Shown in pieces: positions 7,562 to 16,121 of a DNA stretch of 64,000 nt; within the stretch, counting starts at the first letter, position 1, and the number at the start of each line of letters is the position of its first letter. The position numbers and the translations under genes are program-made. The stretch is from CAZHNW01 sp942491575. GTDB taxonomy: Bacteria; Spirochaetota; UBA4802; UBA5550. The stretch is taken from assembly GCA_942491575.1 (NCBI GenBank), contig CALOBT010000025.1:868001-932000 (forward strand), given 5' to 3'. The notes beneath the pieces were generated by a model. The model was not told the origin of the DNA. It did not search any database and saw only the letters and a list, made by a program, of their open reading frames with translations.

Positions 7562-8837
7562 AAAAATAATTTATATTAATACAGACCAATGGGAAGAGAC
7601 TGTACTAAATGGAAAAAATGTAATTGTAGATTTCTATTCGACGGAATGTCCCCCCTGTGAAGCCCTTGCTTCAAAGTTTGAGGGTCTCAGTGAAATTTAC
7701 GGCGATGATGTTGTCTTCGTCAAAATTTTCAGGCAGGAGAACCGTCAGCTTGCGGAGGATCTCGGCATTACCAGCTCACCCACGGTACTTTTTTATCAGG
7801 ATGGAAAGGAAGTTGGAGAACGTTTCTCCGGGGGCATTAAACGTTCCGACCTTACCGTAAACCTTGACAATCTCGTCGGCGAAGAGAAAGCAGTAGAATT
7901 AAAAAGTAATATCAAACCCAAAACAACGGAGTGTGATGTACTCATCCTTGGCGGGGGCCCTTCGGGACTTACTGCGGGAATATACAGCGCCCAGGCGAAA
8001 CTCGATACGATAGTTGTCGATACCGCCCTCCCGGGGGGACAGGTCACCACGACTCATCTGGTTTCCAATTATCCCGGTTTCGACAAACCTATTGAAGGCT
8101 TCATGCTGATGCACTATATGAGTGAACAGGCCAAAAACGCCGGAGCAGACTTCAGGTCAGCCGTAGATATAACTTCCGTCGACCTGAACAAAAAGGAAGT
8201 CGTTGTAGATGGCATCGAAACCATAAGGGCCAAAAAGATTATCCTTGCAACGGGAGCAAGCTACCGTGAGCTGGGGGTTCCCGGAGAAAAAGAATACAAG
8301 GGAAACGGAATATCCTACTGCGCCACCTGCGATGCAAAATATTTTGAAGACAAACATGTTATTGTTATCGGCGGCGGCAACTCCGCCATCGAAGAATCAC
8401 TGTTTATTACAAAATTTGCCCGAAAGGTCACCATCGTACATCAGTTTGACACCCTCCAGGCAAATAAAATTGCCCAGGAAAAGGCCTTCGCCAATGAAAA
8501 GATTGAATTTGTATTCGAACATGAACCGCGGGCCTTTATAAAAAACGATGACGGGACCATGGCAGTGGAAGTGGAAGACCTGAAAAGCGGATCTCGGAGA
8601 GAGATGCTGAGTGACGGTGTTTTCATCTTCGCAGGAATGAAACCGAATACGGAAGACTTTACCGGTAAACTCGAATATGACCAGTGGGGATATGTAAAAG
8701 TTGATGAAGAAATGCACACCAGCCTCCCGGATATATTTGCCGCGGGAGACCTCCGCGGAAAGATGTACAGACAGATTACCACAGCGGTTGCTGACGGTAC
8801 CGTAGCATCCATTTCTGCCGCAAAAGAGCTGGAATAA
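7554..8837 (+). CDS. Thioredoxin-thioredoxin reductase fusion protein
   Basis: 427 residues, start decided by AAGGAG before 7554. Residues 1-110 are a thioredoxin domain with active site CPPC (Cys32, 35; usual thioredoxin is CGPC) and the cis-Pro in SSPT. Residues ~125-427 are a full flavin thioredoxin reductase: FAD motif GGGPSG, redox pair CATC (256-259), NAD(P)H motif GGGNSA and a C-terminal AAGDLRG. The fusion lets NAD(P)H electrons pass to the attached thioredoxin. Placed directly after the radical SAM gene (overlapping it), it probably reduces disulfides of the Cys-rich peptide, the maturase or the methyltransferase. Most known fusions put thioredoxin at the C-terminus, so this order is notable. 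Confidence 0.92.
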   Translation: MSEKIIYINTDQWEETVLNGKNVIVDFYSTECPPCEALASKFEGLSEIYGDDVVFVKIFRQENRQLAEDLGITSSPTVLFYQDGKEVGERFSGGIKRSDLTVNLDNLVGEEKAVELKSNIKPKTTECDVLILGGGPSGLTAGIYSAQAKLDTIVVDTALPGGQVTTTHLVSNYPGFDKPIEGFMLMHYMSEQAKNAGADFRSAVDITSVDLNKKEVVVDGIETIRAKKIILATGASYRELGVPGEKEYKGNGISYCATCDAKYFEDKHVIVIGGGNSAIEESLFITKFARKVTIVHQFDTLQANKIAQEKAFANEKIEFVFEHEPRAFIKNDDGTMAVEVEDLKSGSRREMLSDGVFIFAGMKPNTEDFTGKLEYDQWGYVKVDEEMHTSLPDIFAAGDLRGKMYRQITTAVADGTVASISAAKELE

Positions 8838-8849
8838 TAAGATGGAGAA

Positions 8850-8880
8850 TCAGCACTGAAGGCACACCCTTCGGTGCTGA
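8850..8880 (+). other. Intercistronic stem-loop
   Basis: A 12-bp stem (TCAGCACTGAAG with its complement, one G-T pair) and a 7-nt loop, between the reductase stop and the DUF1847 gene. No T-run follows, so it is more likely an mRNA-processing or stability element than a terminator. Confidence 0.5.
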
Positions 8881-8891
8881 CGGGATAAATT

Positions 8892-9434
8892 ATGAATTGC
8901 CTCAATTGTCAGAGCAAGGCGTGTAAAACAGAAAAAAGAGACTGTACCGGAAACCGTGATAATACAATTCTCCGGTATCAGGATGACGAACTTGCGGACA
9001 TGTTTGGAAATGCCGATGCCCTTGTGGCAAAGGGAAGAGCTGGCACTCTTTCCCGGATTGAAGAAATCGCAGAATACAGCGCCCTCCAGGGATATACAAA
9101 AATCGGTCTCGCCTACTGTTTTTCCATGGAGGATCTCGCCGGTAAAGTTGGTAATTTTCTCCAGGAAAAAGGTTTCAGCGTATCATCTTACCGCTGTACC
9201 ATTCAGGGTATACGGGAAAAGGAGATAAATGAAAATCTGGGGGAATCCGCAGCCTGTAATCCCGCGGGACAGGCGGAAACCGTAAATAGAGGGGATGCGG
9301 AATTTGTTATTGAAATGGGTCTCTGCCTGGGACATGATGTTATATTTCACCGGTATCTCAAAAAACCCTTCACTGTTTTTACGGTAAAGGACCGTGTCTT
9401 AAATAACTGCCCGCAGAATTTTTTCGAAGAATAA
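8892..9434 (+). CDS. DUF1847-family putative metal-binding protein
   Basis: 180 residues. The N-terminus has four Cys in 16 residues (Cys3, 6, 11, 18: MNCLNC...C...C), fitting a zinc or Fe-S site. The remainder matches the DUF1847 pattern: AYCFSMEDLA, AACNPAGQAE, MGLCLGHDVIF and VKDRVLNNCP. No enzymatic role is established for this family. It is the last gene on the strand before convergent transcription, 54 bp after the reductase, so probably part of the cluster. A metal or metalloid carrier function would suit the ArsM-like neighbour, but that is inference. Confidence 0.8.
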   Translation: MNCLNCQSKACKTEKRDCTGNRDNTILRYQDDELADMFGNADALVAKGRAGTLSRIEEIAEYSALQGYTKIGLAYCFSMEDLAGKVGNFLQEKGFSVSSYRCTIQGIREKEINENLGESAACNPAGQAETVNRGDAEFVIEMGLCLGHDVIFHRYLKKPFTVFTVKDRVLNNCPQNFFEE

Positions 9435-9596
9435 TCAGTCCTTCCAGGTTACTTCAATTTCTTTTTCTCCCAGGTGCTCCCTGGCGATATTACAAAGATT
9501 TTTGATTTCTTCCTTACAGCAGTCGATATCTTTTGCATCGTCTATACGCCTGATAAGTTCATCTGCAAATTTGTCAATAGTTATGATTTTTTTCAT
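9435..9596 (-). CDS. Small Cys-containing protein of unknown function
   Basis: 53 residues, ATG at 9596 preceded on the minus strand by GGGAGAAG with good spacing. The product is helical and charged, with the motif IDCCKEEIKNLCNIA (three Cys) in the middle and no signal peptide. Its stop abuts the DUF1847 stop, so the genes converge with no room for a terminator. I recognise no family. The Cys spacing CCx6C and the position beside a Cys-rich cluster suggest a metal or thiol role. Confidence 0.65.
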   Translation of the reverse strand: MKKIITIDKFADELIRRIDDAKDIDCCKEEIKNLCNIAREHLGEKEIEVTWKD

Positions 9597-9723
9597 AATA
9601 CTTCTCCCTGCCTGATGATTTTTCCAACAATAATCAATTTTTGCCCCTTTTTATGCCCAGAGCCGGCCTTATAAGACATCATTAGTATCTTTTAGCCCCC
9701 TCTGGGGGATTCATGGACAGCCT

Positions 9724-12249
9724 TTAACTCCCTGCACTGTTTTTCCATTCGCTTATGAAAGCGATAAAATCATCCACGGGAAGTGGCTTGCTGTAATAGT
9801 ACCCCTGAATTATATCGCAGCCGATTCCCCGCAGAAGGTGCAATTGATCTTCCTCTTCCACACCCTCTGCCACCACTTCCATGGAAAGGCTGTGACCCAT
9901 GGCAATAATTGCCCGTGAAAGGCTTTCATCCTCATCATCCTTAGTGATATTTTGAACAAAACTCTTATCAATTTTAAGAGTACTTATGGGAAAACGTTTC
10001 AAATAACTGAGAGAACTGTAACCGGTTCCAAAGTCATCAACCGAGATGGAAATTCCCATTGCAGCAAGGCTTTCAAGAATTATTATCGCCTCTTCAACAT
10101 CCGCCACAAGGTAACGCTCTGTAATTTCAATCTCCAGGTTTTCAGGAGGAAACCCCGTCTCATCAAGTATCTTTTTTACCTGGGCGACATAGTCAGTATC
10201 CTTGAATTCCTGTGAGGATACATTCACAGCAACCCGTATCGGCTCCCCGTAAACTTCCTCCCATCTGGACGCCTCAATGCAGGCATTGCGCAGAACGAAT
10301 TTCCCTATATCTACAATCATACCATTGTCTTCTGCAATAGCAATAAACTCATCGGGGGGAACAAAACCGAGGGCTTTGCTGGTCCAGCGAATCAGACATT
10401 CCGCCCCCACTATGCTTCTATCCTTTGTCGATACCTGGGGCTGGAAAAAAAGAGTGAATTCCTTATCTTCAAGGGCACGCCTCAGATTTGTTTCAATTGC
10501 GAGTCGTTTATTGGCAGTTTCATTCAATTCTGCTGAGAAAAAATGAAAACGGTTGCGTCCTTCATCCTTTGACAGATACATCGCCGCTTCTGCATTCCTT
10601 AATATCACATGGGGATTATCTCCATCATCAGGACATACGGTCAAACCGATACTGGCTGTGATAAGGAATTCATCATCCTTGACGAAAAAAGGACGAGAGA
10701 TAGTCATAAGAATTTTATCCGCAATAGATTCCGCCTCAACAGCCTCATCAAGGTCCTGCAGAATAATGAAAAATTTATCTCCGCTGAAACGGGCAACCGT
10801 ATCGGATTCATTTACACAGGAGAGTAATCTTCGTGCAGTCTCCTGCAATATTTGGTCGCCAATATCATGACCTACCGTATCATTTATCTTTTTAAAATTA
10901 TCCAGGTCAAGGAGCAAACCCACAAGGATACCCCCATGAGCCTTTCCCCTTTCAACTCCCAAATGAAGCCGGTCCTGTAGAAGAACCCTGTTGGGGAGAT
11001 CAGTAAGACTGTCATAGTTGGCCTGGTGAACCAGTTTATCCTCGTACTCCTTGCGTTTTGTAATGTCCTCTTCCACGGCAACAAAGTGTTCGATTTTTCC
11101 CTCCGGTGACTTGATAGAAGAAATATATGCATAGACCCAGAAGAGATCACCGTTTTTTTTCTTGTTGTGAAACTCGCCACGCCACTCTTCTCCGCTGAGT
11201 ATTGTTTCCCATAAATTTTCATATATGCTTGCTGTGGCATGGCCCGATTTGAGGATACTCGGTTTTTCCCCTACCACTTCATCGTGGCTATAGCCGGTAA
11301 TTTCGCTGAATTTTGGATTTACATACTCGATTCTCCCATCAGGATCGGATATAACCACCATTGAAGGGGATTGCTCAACGGTTCTGGAGAGTTTTCGCAG
11401 TTCCTCCTCTGCCTTTTTTCTTTCGGTAATATCACGGACTATGCCCATTACATAGGTTTTTTCATTTACCACGAAGGCATTGAGACTTATTTCTGCGGGG
11501 AATTCCCTGCCATTATAGGTTTGAAGCACCCACTCCCTGAACTGAGGTTTCCCTTCAATGGTAAGCTGAAAATTTTCATTTATTATCTCGGAAGGATTCT
11601 TCTCTGTAGGTTGAGACAGGGAAGTATAATATATAGCTCCCTTGCCAATAACCTGCTCACGTGTTGCTTCAAACAGTTCAAGGGTCTTCTTATTGCAATC
11701 TACAATTTTCTGATCATCAAATAAGACTATCGCATCATTGGCAGCTTCAAAGAGCTGCACATACCGCTCTTCAGACTGTTTTCGGGCATCTGCTTCGAGA
11801 CGAATTTTTTCAGCACGCCTTTCAACTTCCTCTTCGAGATACTCGTTATAACGCCGGTTCGCCTTTACCAGGTCAGACCGCTGCAAAGAGGTTTTTATAT
11901 AATGCAGAAGAACCTCCATATCAATTACAGGTTTGGTTACGAAATCCCAGGCGCCTGAATTTATTGCCCTGACAGCCTGTTCAACGGACCCTACCCCGGA
12001 GATAACAATTATCGGCACATCTGCATCGTCTCCACTGACTTCCTTTAACACCTGAAATCCGTCAACTTCAGGCATATTAAGGTCTACAAAAATCAGGTCG
12101 GGACGTTTTTCATAATAAACCTTCAGCCCTTCCGCACCATTGTTGGCCATCAGGGTATTAAATCCTGCATCTTCAAGAAAGTCGGCTATGGTTTGACAGA
12201 GTAATTCCTCGTCATCTATAACCAGAATTGTTCGTTTTTCTTCCCCCAT
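9724..12249 (-). CDS. Response regulator with PAS, degenerate GGDEF and EAL domains
   Basis: 841 residues, GAGGAG before the ATG at 12249. Order: receiver (~8-125, phospho-Asp in FVDLNMPEVDG), two PAS (~170-290 and ~300-415, the second with a PAC tail), GGDEF (~425-580) and EAL (~595-830). The GGDEF signature reads SGDKF, so cyclase activity is probably lost. The EAL domain reads ECLIRW but keeps the Asn of NVSS, the Glu of IEITE, DDFG and the late AEGVE, so c-di-GMP phosphodiesterase activity is likely. The protein would link an upstream histidine kinase to c-di-GMP breakdown. No kinase gene is adjacent. Single-gene unit. Confidence 0.93.
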   Translation of the reverse strand: MGEEKRTILVIDDEELLCQTIADFLEDAGFNTLMANNGAEGLKVYYEKRPDLIFVDLNMPEVDGFQVLKEVSGDDADVPIIVISGVGSVEQAVRAINSGAWDFVTKPVIDMEVLLHYIKTSLQRSDLVKANRRYNEYLEEEVERRAEKIRLEADARKQSEERYVQLFEAANDAIVLFDDQKIVDCNKKTLELFEATREQVIGKGAIYYTSLSQPTEKNPSEIINENFQLTIEGKPQFREWVLQTYNGREFPAEISLNAFVVNEKTYVMGIVRDITERKKAEEELRKLSRTVEQSPSMVVISDPDGRIEYVNPKFSEITGYSHDEVVGEKPSILKSGHATASIYENLWETILSGEEWRGEFHNKKKNGDLFWVYAYISSIKSPEGKIEHFVAVEEDITKRKEYEDKLVHQANYDSLTDLPNRVLLQDRLHLGVERGKAHGGILVGLLLDLDNFKKINDTVGHDIGDQILQETARRLLSCVNESDTVARFSGDKFFIILQDLDEAVEAESIADKILMTISRPFFVKDDEFLITASIGLTVCPDDGDNPHVILRNAEAAMYLSKDEGRNRFHFFSAELNETANKRLAIETNLRRALEDKEFTLFFQPQVSTKDRSIVGAECLIRWTSKALGFVPPDEFIAIAEDNGMIVDIGKFVLRNACIEASRWEEVYGEPIRVAVNVSSQEFKDTDYVAQVKKILDETGFPPENLEIEITERYLVADVEEAIIILESLAAMGISISVDDFGTGYSSLSYLKRFPISTLKIDKSFVQNITKDDEDESLSRAIIAMGHSLSMEVVAEGVEEEDQLHLLRGIGCDIIQGYYYSKPLPVDDFIAFISEWKNSAGS

Positions 12250-12524
12250 ATACTCCTCACTAGGCTCTACTGGCAGAGTATTTTATCACAGGAAGGGAAA
12301 AACGGCAAGAACTTACGTTAAAATTTTGCATATTATTTTGATCCGTCATATACTTGGGAATGAAATCATTTATGTATTATAATTAAAAAAATCACTCTTG
12401 AGGCCCCCGGCATTGTTTCAATTTATGAATATTCAGTATTGGATTAATTGATTTTTTTCTCCTTTTCACAGATTTTATCTTGACTATCATCTGTGAAAGG
12501 AAACAATTTCTGCACAATAACGAT

Positions 12525-13694
12525 ATGAAAAAACCTAATAACATCATATATTTCGATAATGCAGCCACTTCATGGCCCAAACCGCCGGAAACAGTAGAGG
12601 CAATAGTAAATTTTCTCAAAAATACCGGGGGAAATCCCGGCCGGTCAGGTCACCGCCTTTCCATCGATGCGGGACGAATCATTTTCCAGGCCAGGGATAA
12701 TCTTGCTGAGCTCTTTAACATTGCCAATCCACTGCAGATTGTATTCACCCGGAACGCCACGGAGGCCCTTAACCTGGTAATCCTGGGAATGCTGAAACCA
12801 CAGGATCATGTCATTGTATCCGGCATGGAACACAATGCGGTAATGAGGCCCCTCCGCTGGCTTGAAAAACAGGGACTCGAAATATCGGTAATCCCCTGCG
12901 GCCATGACGGCACACTTGATCCTTCATCGATACGGGGATGTATCAGGGGCAACACCCGGGCGGCCTTTATAACCCACGCAAGCAATGTAACGGGTACCAT
13001 AATGCCACTTCGGGAAATCGCAGCAGAGCTCCACAAAGAAGGAATCCCCCTTTGCGCAGATGCAGCACAGACCGCGGGAGCGCTCCCCCTTGATGTAATC
13101 GAAGACGGCATTGACCTTCTAGCCTTTACGGGGCACAAATCCCTGATGGGTCCCCAGGGGACAGGAGGCCTCTATATCAGACCGGGTCTTGAACCGGAAA
13201 TTCTACCCCTCATGCGGGGAGGCACCGGCAGCAGCTCAGAGCATGAAGAGCAGCCGGATTTCATGCCCGACCGTTACGAATCGGGAACCCCCAATACATC
13301 AGGTCTGGCGGGTCTCGCCTCGGGAACAGAATTCATCCTGAGAACAGGCATTGAAAAAATACGGCAGCATGAGATAAAACTGACGCAGTTGTTTACTGAA
13401 GGATTAAAATCCATTCCCGGCATAACCTGCTACGGCCCCGGCGACATGAATGCGAAAACCGCAGTGGTTTCCATAACGTCCGAATATGCAACATCTTCGG
13501 ATATTGCCTTTTTCCTGGATGAAGAGTACGGGATAATGTGTCGGCCCGGATTACACTGTGCCCCCTCCGCTCATAAAGCCATTGGGACACATCCACAGGG
13601 AACATGCCGTTTCAGCTTCAGCTGCTTCAACAATCAAGAAGAGATTAAAACTGCCCTGAAGGCACTTGAAGAATTATCCTCTAGGAGAAAATAA
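12525..13694 (+). CDS. Cysteine desulfurase-like aminotransferase (SufS/CsdA type, selenium-linked)
   Basis: 389 residues from the ATG at 12525; a TTG at 12480 lies in a likely -35 box. PLP-dependent fold type I: YFDNAATS at the start, Lys205 in TGHKS as the PLP lysine, and the reactive Cys345 in RPGLHCAP. The enzyme takes sulfur or selenium from cysteine or selenocysteine. The subgroup next to YedF and DUF3343 is usually found with selenium metabolism (labile selenium cofactor or selenophosphate supply), and here YedF starts 3 bp after its stop. A general Fe-S role cannot be excluded. No selD gene is visible in the window. Confidence 0.9.
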   Translation: MKKPNNIIYFDNAATSWPKPPETVEAIVNFLKNTGGNPGRSGHRLSIDAGRIIFQARDNLAELFNIANPLQIVFTRNATEALNLVILGMLKPQDHVIVSGMEHNAVMRPLRWLEKQGLEISVIPCGHDGTLDPSSIRGCIRGNTRAAFITHASNVTGTIMPLREIAAELHKEGIPLCADAAQTAGALPLDVIEDGIDLLAFTGHKSLMGPQGTGGLYIRPGLEPEILPLMRGGTGSSSEHEEQPDFMPDRYESGTPNTSGLAGLASGTEFILRTGIEKIRQHEIKLTQLFTEGLKSIPGITCYGPGDMNAKTAVVSITSEYATSSDIAFFLDEEYGIMCRPGLHCAPSAHKAIGTHPQGTCRFSFSCFNNQEEIKTALKALEELSSRRK

Positions 13695-13696
13695 AC

Positions 13697-14296
13697 ATGA
13701 TTCAAACAGTAGACACAAAGGGATTGTCATGTCCGCAACCGGTAATACTGACACGCAAGGCCCTTCAAAAACATAATGCACTCAAGGTAATAGTCGACAA
13801 TACAACCTCACTGGAAAATGTTAAACGTCTCGCAGAAAAGGAAGGCTGCAATATCGAAACAGAGGATAAGGGAGATGGTTCTTATCATCTCATACTGACC
13901 AGAGACGCTGCCGGGGCAGCCATTGAAGCAAGCAAAAGTGAATCACCTGCAACAACCGCCGGCCCCACGGTAATTGTTATTTCGGAAGACCGCATGGGCC
14001 GCGGCAATGATGAACTCGGCTATGTTTTAATCAGGGCCTTTTTCCATACACTCCTTGAAATCGAGAATCTGCCGGATATGATAATCTTTTACAATACCGG
14101 GGTCAGGCTCACAGAAGATAATTCAGAAGTAATAGATGACCTCAGGGAACTGGAAAACCTCGGCGTCGAAATTTTGATATGCGGCACCTGTACGAACTAC
14201 CTTGAAATCAGTGACCGCGTATCCGTAGGAACAATATCCAACATGTATGATATTGCAACATACATGACCGGTGCCGGGAGACTGGTGACCCCGTAA
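13697..14296 (+). CDS. yedF: Selenium metabolism protein YedF (TusA-DsrE fusion)
   Basis: 199 residues. Residues 1-75 are a TusA/SirA domain with the CPxP motif (Cys12 in LSCPQP). Residues ~90-199 are a DsrE-like domain with ISEDRMGRGNDELG and a second Cys pair CGTC (162-165). This architecture is the YedF group, found almost only in genomes with selenium use, where it is thought to relay or bind persulfide/selenide. It is 3 bp downstream of the desulfurase and overlaps the next gene by 1 bp, so the three form one operon. Confidence 0.9.
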   Translation: MIQTVDTKGLSCPQPVILTRKALQKHNALKVIVDNTTSLENVKRLAEKEGCNIETEDKGDGSYHLILTRDAAGAAIEASKSESPATTAGPTVIVISEDRMGRGNDELGYVLIRAFFHTLLEIENLPDMIIFYNTGVRLTEDNSEVIDDLRELENLGVEILICGTCTNYLEISDRVSVGTISNMYDIATYMTGAGRLVTP

Positions 14297-14529
14297 TGGG
14301 AGACGAAATTTTTCATGTAGTCCTTTTTCATTCAGTCAGCCACGCGTTAAAGGCTGAAAGACTCTTTATAAAGAAGGATATACCGACAAAACTTATACCG
14401 GTACCGAAACATATAAGTTCAGATTGCGGCGTCTGCATCCGCTTTCTTTCTGAGGAAGAAAAAAGGGTGCGTGAATGTATCACAGGTGTTACAGAATTTT
14501 CCGAGATCCGGCCCTTGAATGATGGATAG
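14296..14529 (+). CDS. DUF3343 putative Se/S carrier-like protein
   Basis: 77 residues, ATG overlapping the yedF stop by one base. The sequence follows the DUF3343 pattern: FHSVSHALKAERLF near the N-terminus, a hydrophobic strand and SSDCGVCIRF with Cys44 and Cys47. The family is a habitual neighbour of YedF and may receive sulfur or selenium from it; function is not proven. It overlaps the LysE gene by 11 bp. Confidence 0.85.
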   Translation: MGDEIFHVVLFHSVSHALKAERLFIKKDIPTKLIPVPKHISSDCGVCIRFLSEEEKRVRECITGVTEFSEIRPLNDG

Positions 14530-15151
14530 CATTGTAAACTTCCCCCTTTTTGTCATATCCGGAATCATTCTCAACCTCACACCGGGACAGGACACCTTCT
14601 ATATAATCAGCAGAACCCTCGGGAACGGCACCCGTGCCGGCATTGTATCGGCACTGGGGATATCCACTGGGGCAATGGTGCATACCCTCCTGACTGCACT
14701 TGGCGTTTCTGCGGTTCTTTCAGGTTATCCCGGCGCAATTAAAACCCTGCAATTCTGCGGCGGGCTTTACCTCCTCTACCTCGGCATCACCACTTTAAAG
14801 TCTATTTGGGGGGAAGTTAAAACATCCCCCCCCGAATCAAATTCTAAATTGAAAGCTATTTACAGGCAGGGATTTATTACCAACTTATTAAATCCCAAAA
14901 TATTTCTCTTTTTCCTAACCTTTCTTCCACAGTTTGTGAAACCTGCTGCAGCTGACTCACCCCTCCCCTATCTTTTCCTCGGAGGCACCTTCATCACCAC
15001 GGGAACCATATGGTGTTTTTTCCTCGCCGCCATCAGCGGAATTACCGGAAGGTTTATTTTTCAAAAATCAGGGACAGGTAGAATAACTGCGATTGTCTCG
15101 GCAATAACACTTTTTTCTCTCGGCACCATTGTGCTCGTATCTCTCCTGTGA
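14519..15151 (+). CDS. LysE-family exporter
   Basis: 210 residues with about six membrane helices. The family start NLTPGQDTFYII (usual NxxPGP) and the internal FITNLLNPKIFLFFLTFLPQF are clear. LysE/RhtB proteins export amino acids or similar small molecules. It overlaps the DUF3343 gene and ends the desulfurase-yedF operon. In that setting it may export an excess sulfur or selenium amino acid, but that is a guess from context. Confidence 0.9.
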   Translation: MMDSIVNFPLFVISGIILNLTPGQDTFYIISRTLGNGTRAGIVSALGISTGAMVHTLLTALGVSAVLSGYPGAIKTLQFCGGLYLLYLGITTLKSIWGEVKTSPPESNSKLKAIYRQGFITNLLNPKIFLFFLTFLPQFVKPAAADSPLPYLFLGGTFITTGTIWCFFLAAISGITGRFIFQKSGTGRITAIVSAITLFSLGTIVLVSLL

Positions 15152-15267
15152 TAAAATATTTATACATACTGCCGGTACCATAATAACAGCTTGGCCCAAA
15201 AGAGCAGGTTAAACTTTTTATTCTTCACTTAAAAAAGCAGGAAGTGCAAAAAATCCTGTGATATCTA

Positions 15268-15295
15268 TTGACTAATTGATATCATAATTTATCTT
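15268..15295 (+). promoter_or_regulatory. Probable sigma70 promoter of the IPP isomerase gene
   Basis: TTGACT (15268-15273), 16-bp spacer, TATCTT (15290-15295), 35 bp before the preferred start codon. Moderate match to consensus. Confidence 0.5.
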
Positions 15296-15330
15296 TACAG
15301 ATAAAAATGAAATTAACGGGGAATGCCATT

Positions 15331-15879
15331 ATGGAAAAAATCATAATTGTCGATGAAGCTGACAATCAAATCGATACGTGCGAAAAACTTGAGGCACACC
15401 GGCTGGGACTTTTACACCGCGCCTTTTCTATATTTATATTTAACAGTAAGGGCGAATTCCTCATGCAGAAACGAAATCCCAACAAGTACCATTCCGGGGG
15501 ACTCTGGAGCAACACCTGCTGTTCCCATCCGAATGATGGTGAATCTATAATGGAAGCGGCTCATCGCCGCCTTAAGGAAGAAATTGGCATCAACGCAGAC
15601 CTCACGGAAATTTATACCCACCACTACAGGCACCAGTTCGACAATGACCTGGTAGAAAATGAAATCGATCATGTCCTGACGGGCATTCATGAAGGCCCCT
15701 TCCAGCCTGACCCTCTGGAAACAACCGAATTAAAGTGGATGACCTATGATGAGCTGAAAAAACTTGCTGAAAAAAACCCCCATGAGTTTACCGTCTGGTA
15801 CCGTCAGCTCGTGGATATAGTCTGGGAACATTTTATGAATAATCATAAAGGTAAATTAAATATACCGGAGGAAAAGTAG
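15331..15879 (+). CDS. idi: Isopentenyl-diphosphate delta-isomerase, type 1
   Basis: 182 residues from the ATG at 15331, preferred because GGGGA precedes it and the product begins MEKIIIVDE like other type 1 enzymes; an in-frame ATG at 15307 is the alternative. The Nudix-like isomerase interconverts IPP and DMAPP for isoprenoids. Catalytic Cys64 in NTCCSHP and the metal/acid Glu of VENEIDHVL are present, as are the WSN and Nudix-box-like RRLKEEIGI segments. The length equals the E. coli enzyme. It is transcribed alone. Confidence 0.95.
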   Translation: MEKIIIVDEADNQIDTCEKLEAHRLGLLHRAFSIFIFNSKGEFLMQKRNPNKYHSGGLWSNTCCSHPNDGESIMEAAHRRLKEEIGINADLTEIYTHHYRHQFDNDLVENEIDHVLTGIHEGPFQPDPLETTELKWMTYDELKKLAEKNPHEFTVWYRQLVDIVWEHFMNNHKGKLNIPEEK

Positions 15880-16063
15880 CTTTACCCCTCACCTTCTCAA
15901 AATCATTCCTATTACAACAAAAAGATGCAAAGGTTGCCGCCATTGAATCACTGATATTCAGTACCAGCTAACCTCGACAGCCATTTTCAACTTCCTTTCA
16001 GACAAAGAAAGCATTTCGTCCCCTGCCCATATCTAACCTGAAACATTCTTATAAAGAATCAAT

Positions 16064-16101
16064 AAAAAAAGGGGGTGCCCCATACGGGACGCCCCCTTTT
16101 T
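16064..16101 (-). terminator. Terminator of the acyl-CoA dehydrogenase gene
   Basis: GGGGG-rich stem with one mismatch, loop ATAC, and T-runs on both sides; on the minus strand it follows the dehydrogenase stop by 20 bp. Confidence 0.75.
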
Positions 16102-16121
16102 GAAATAATCTTAAATTAAAC

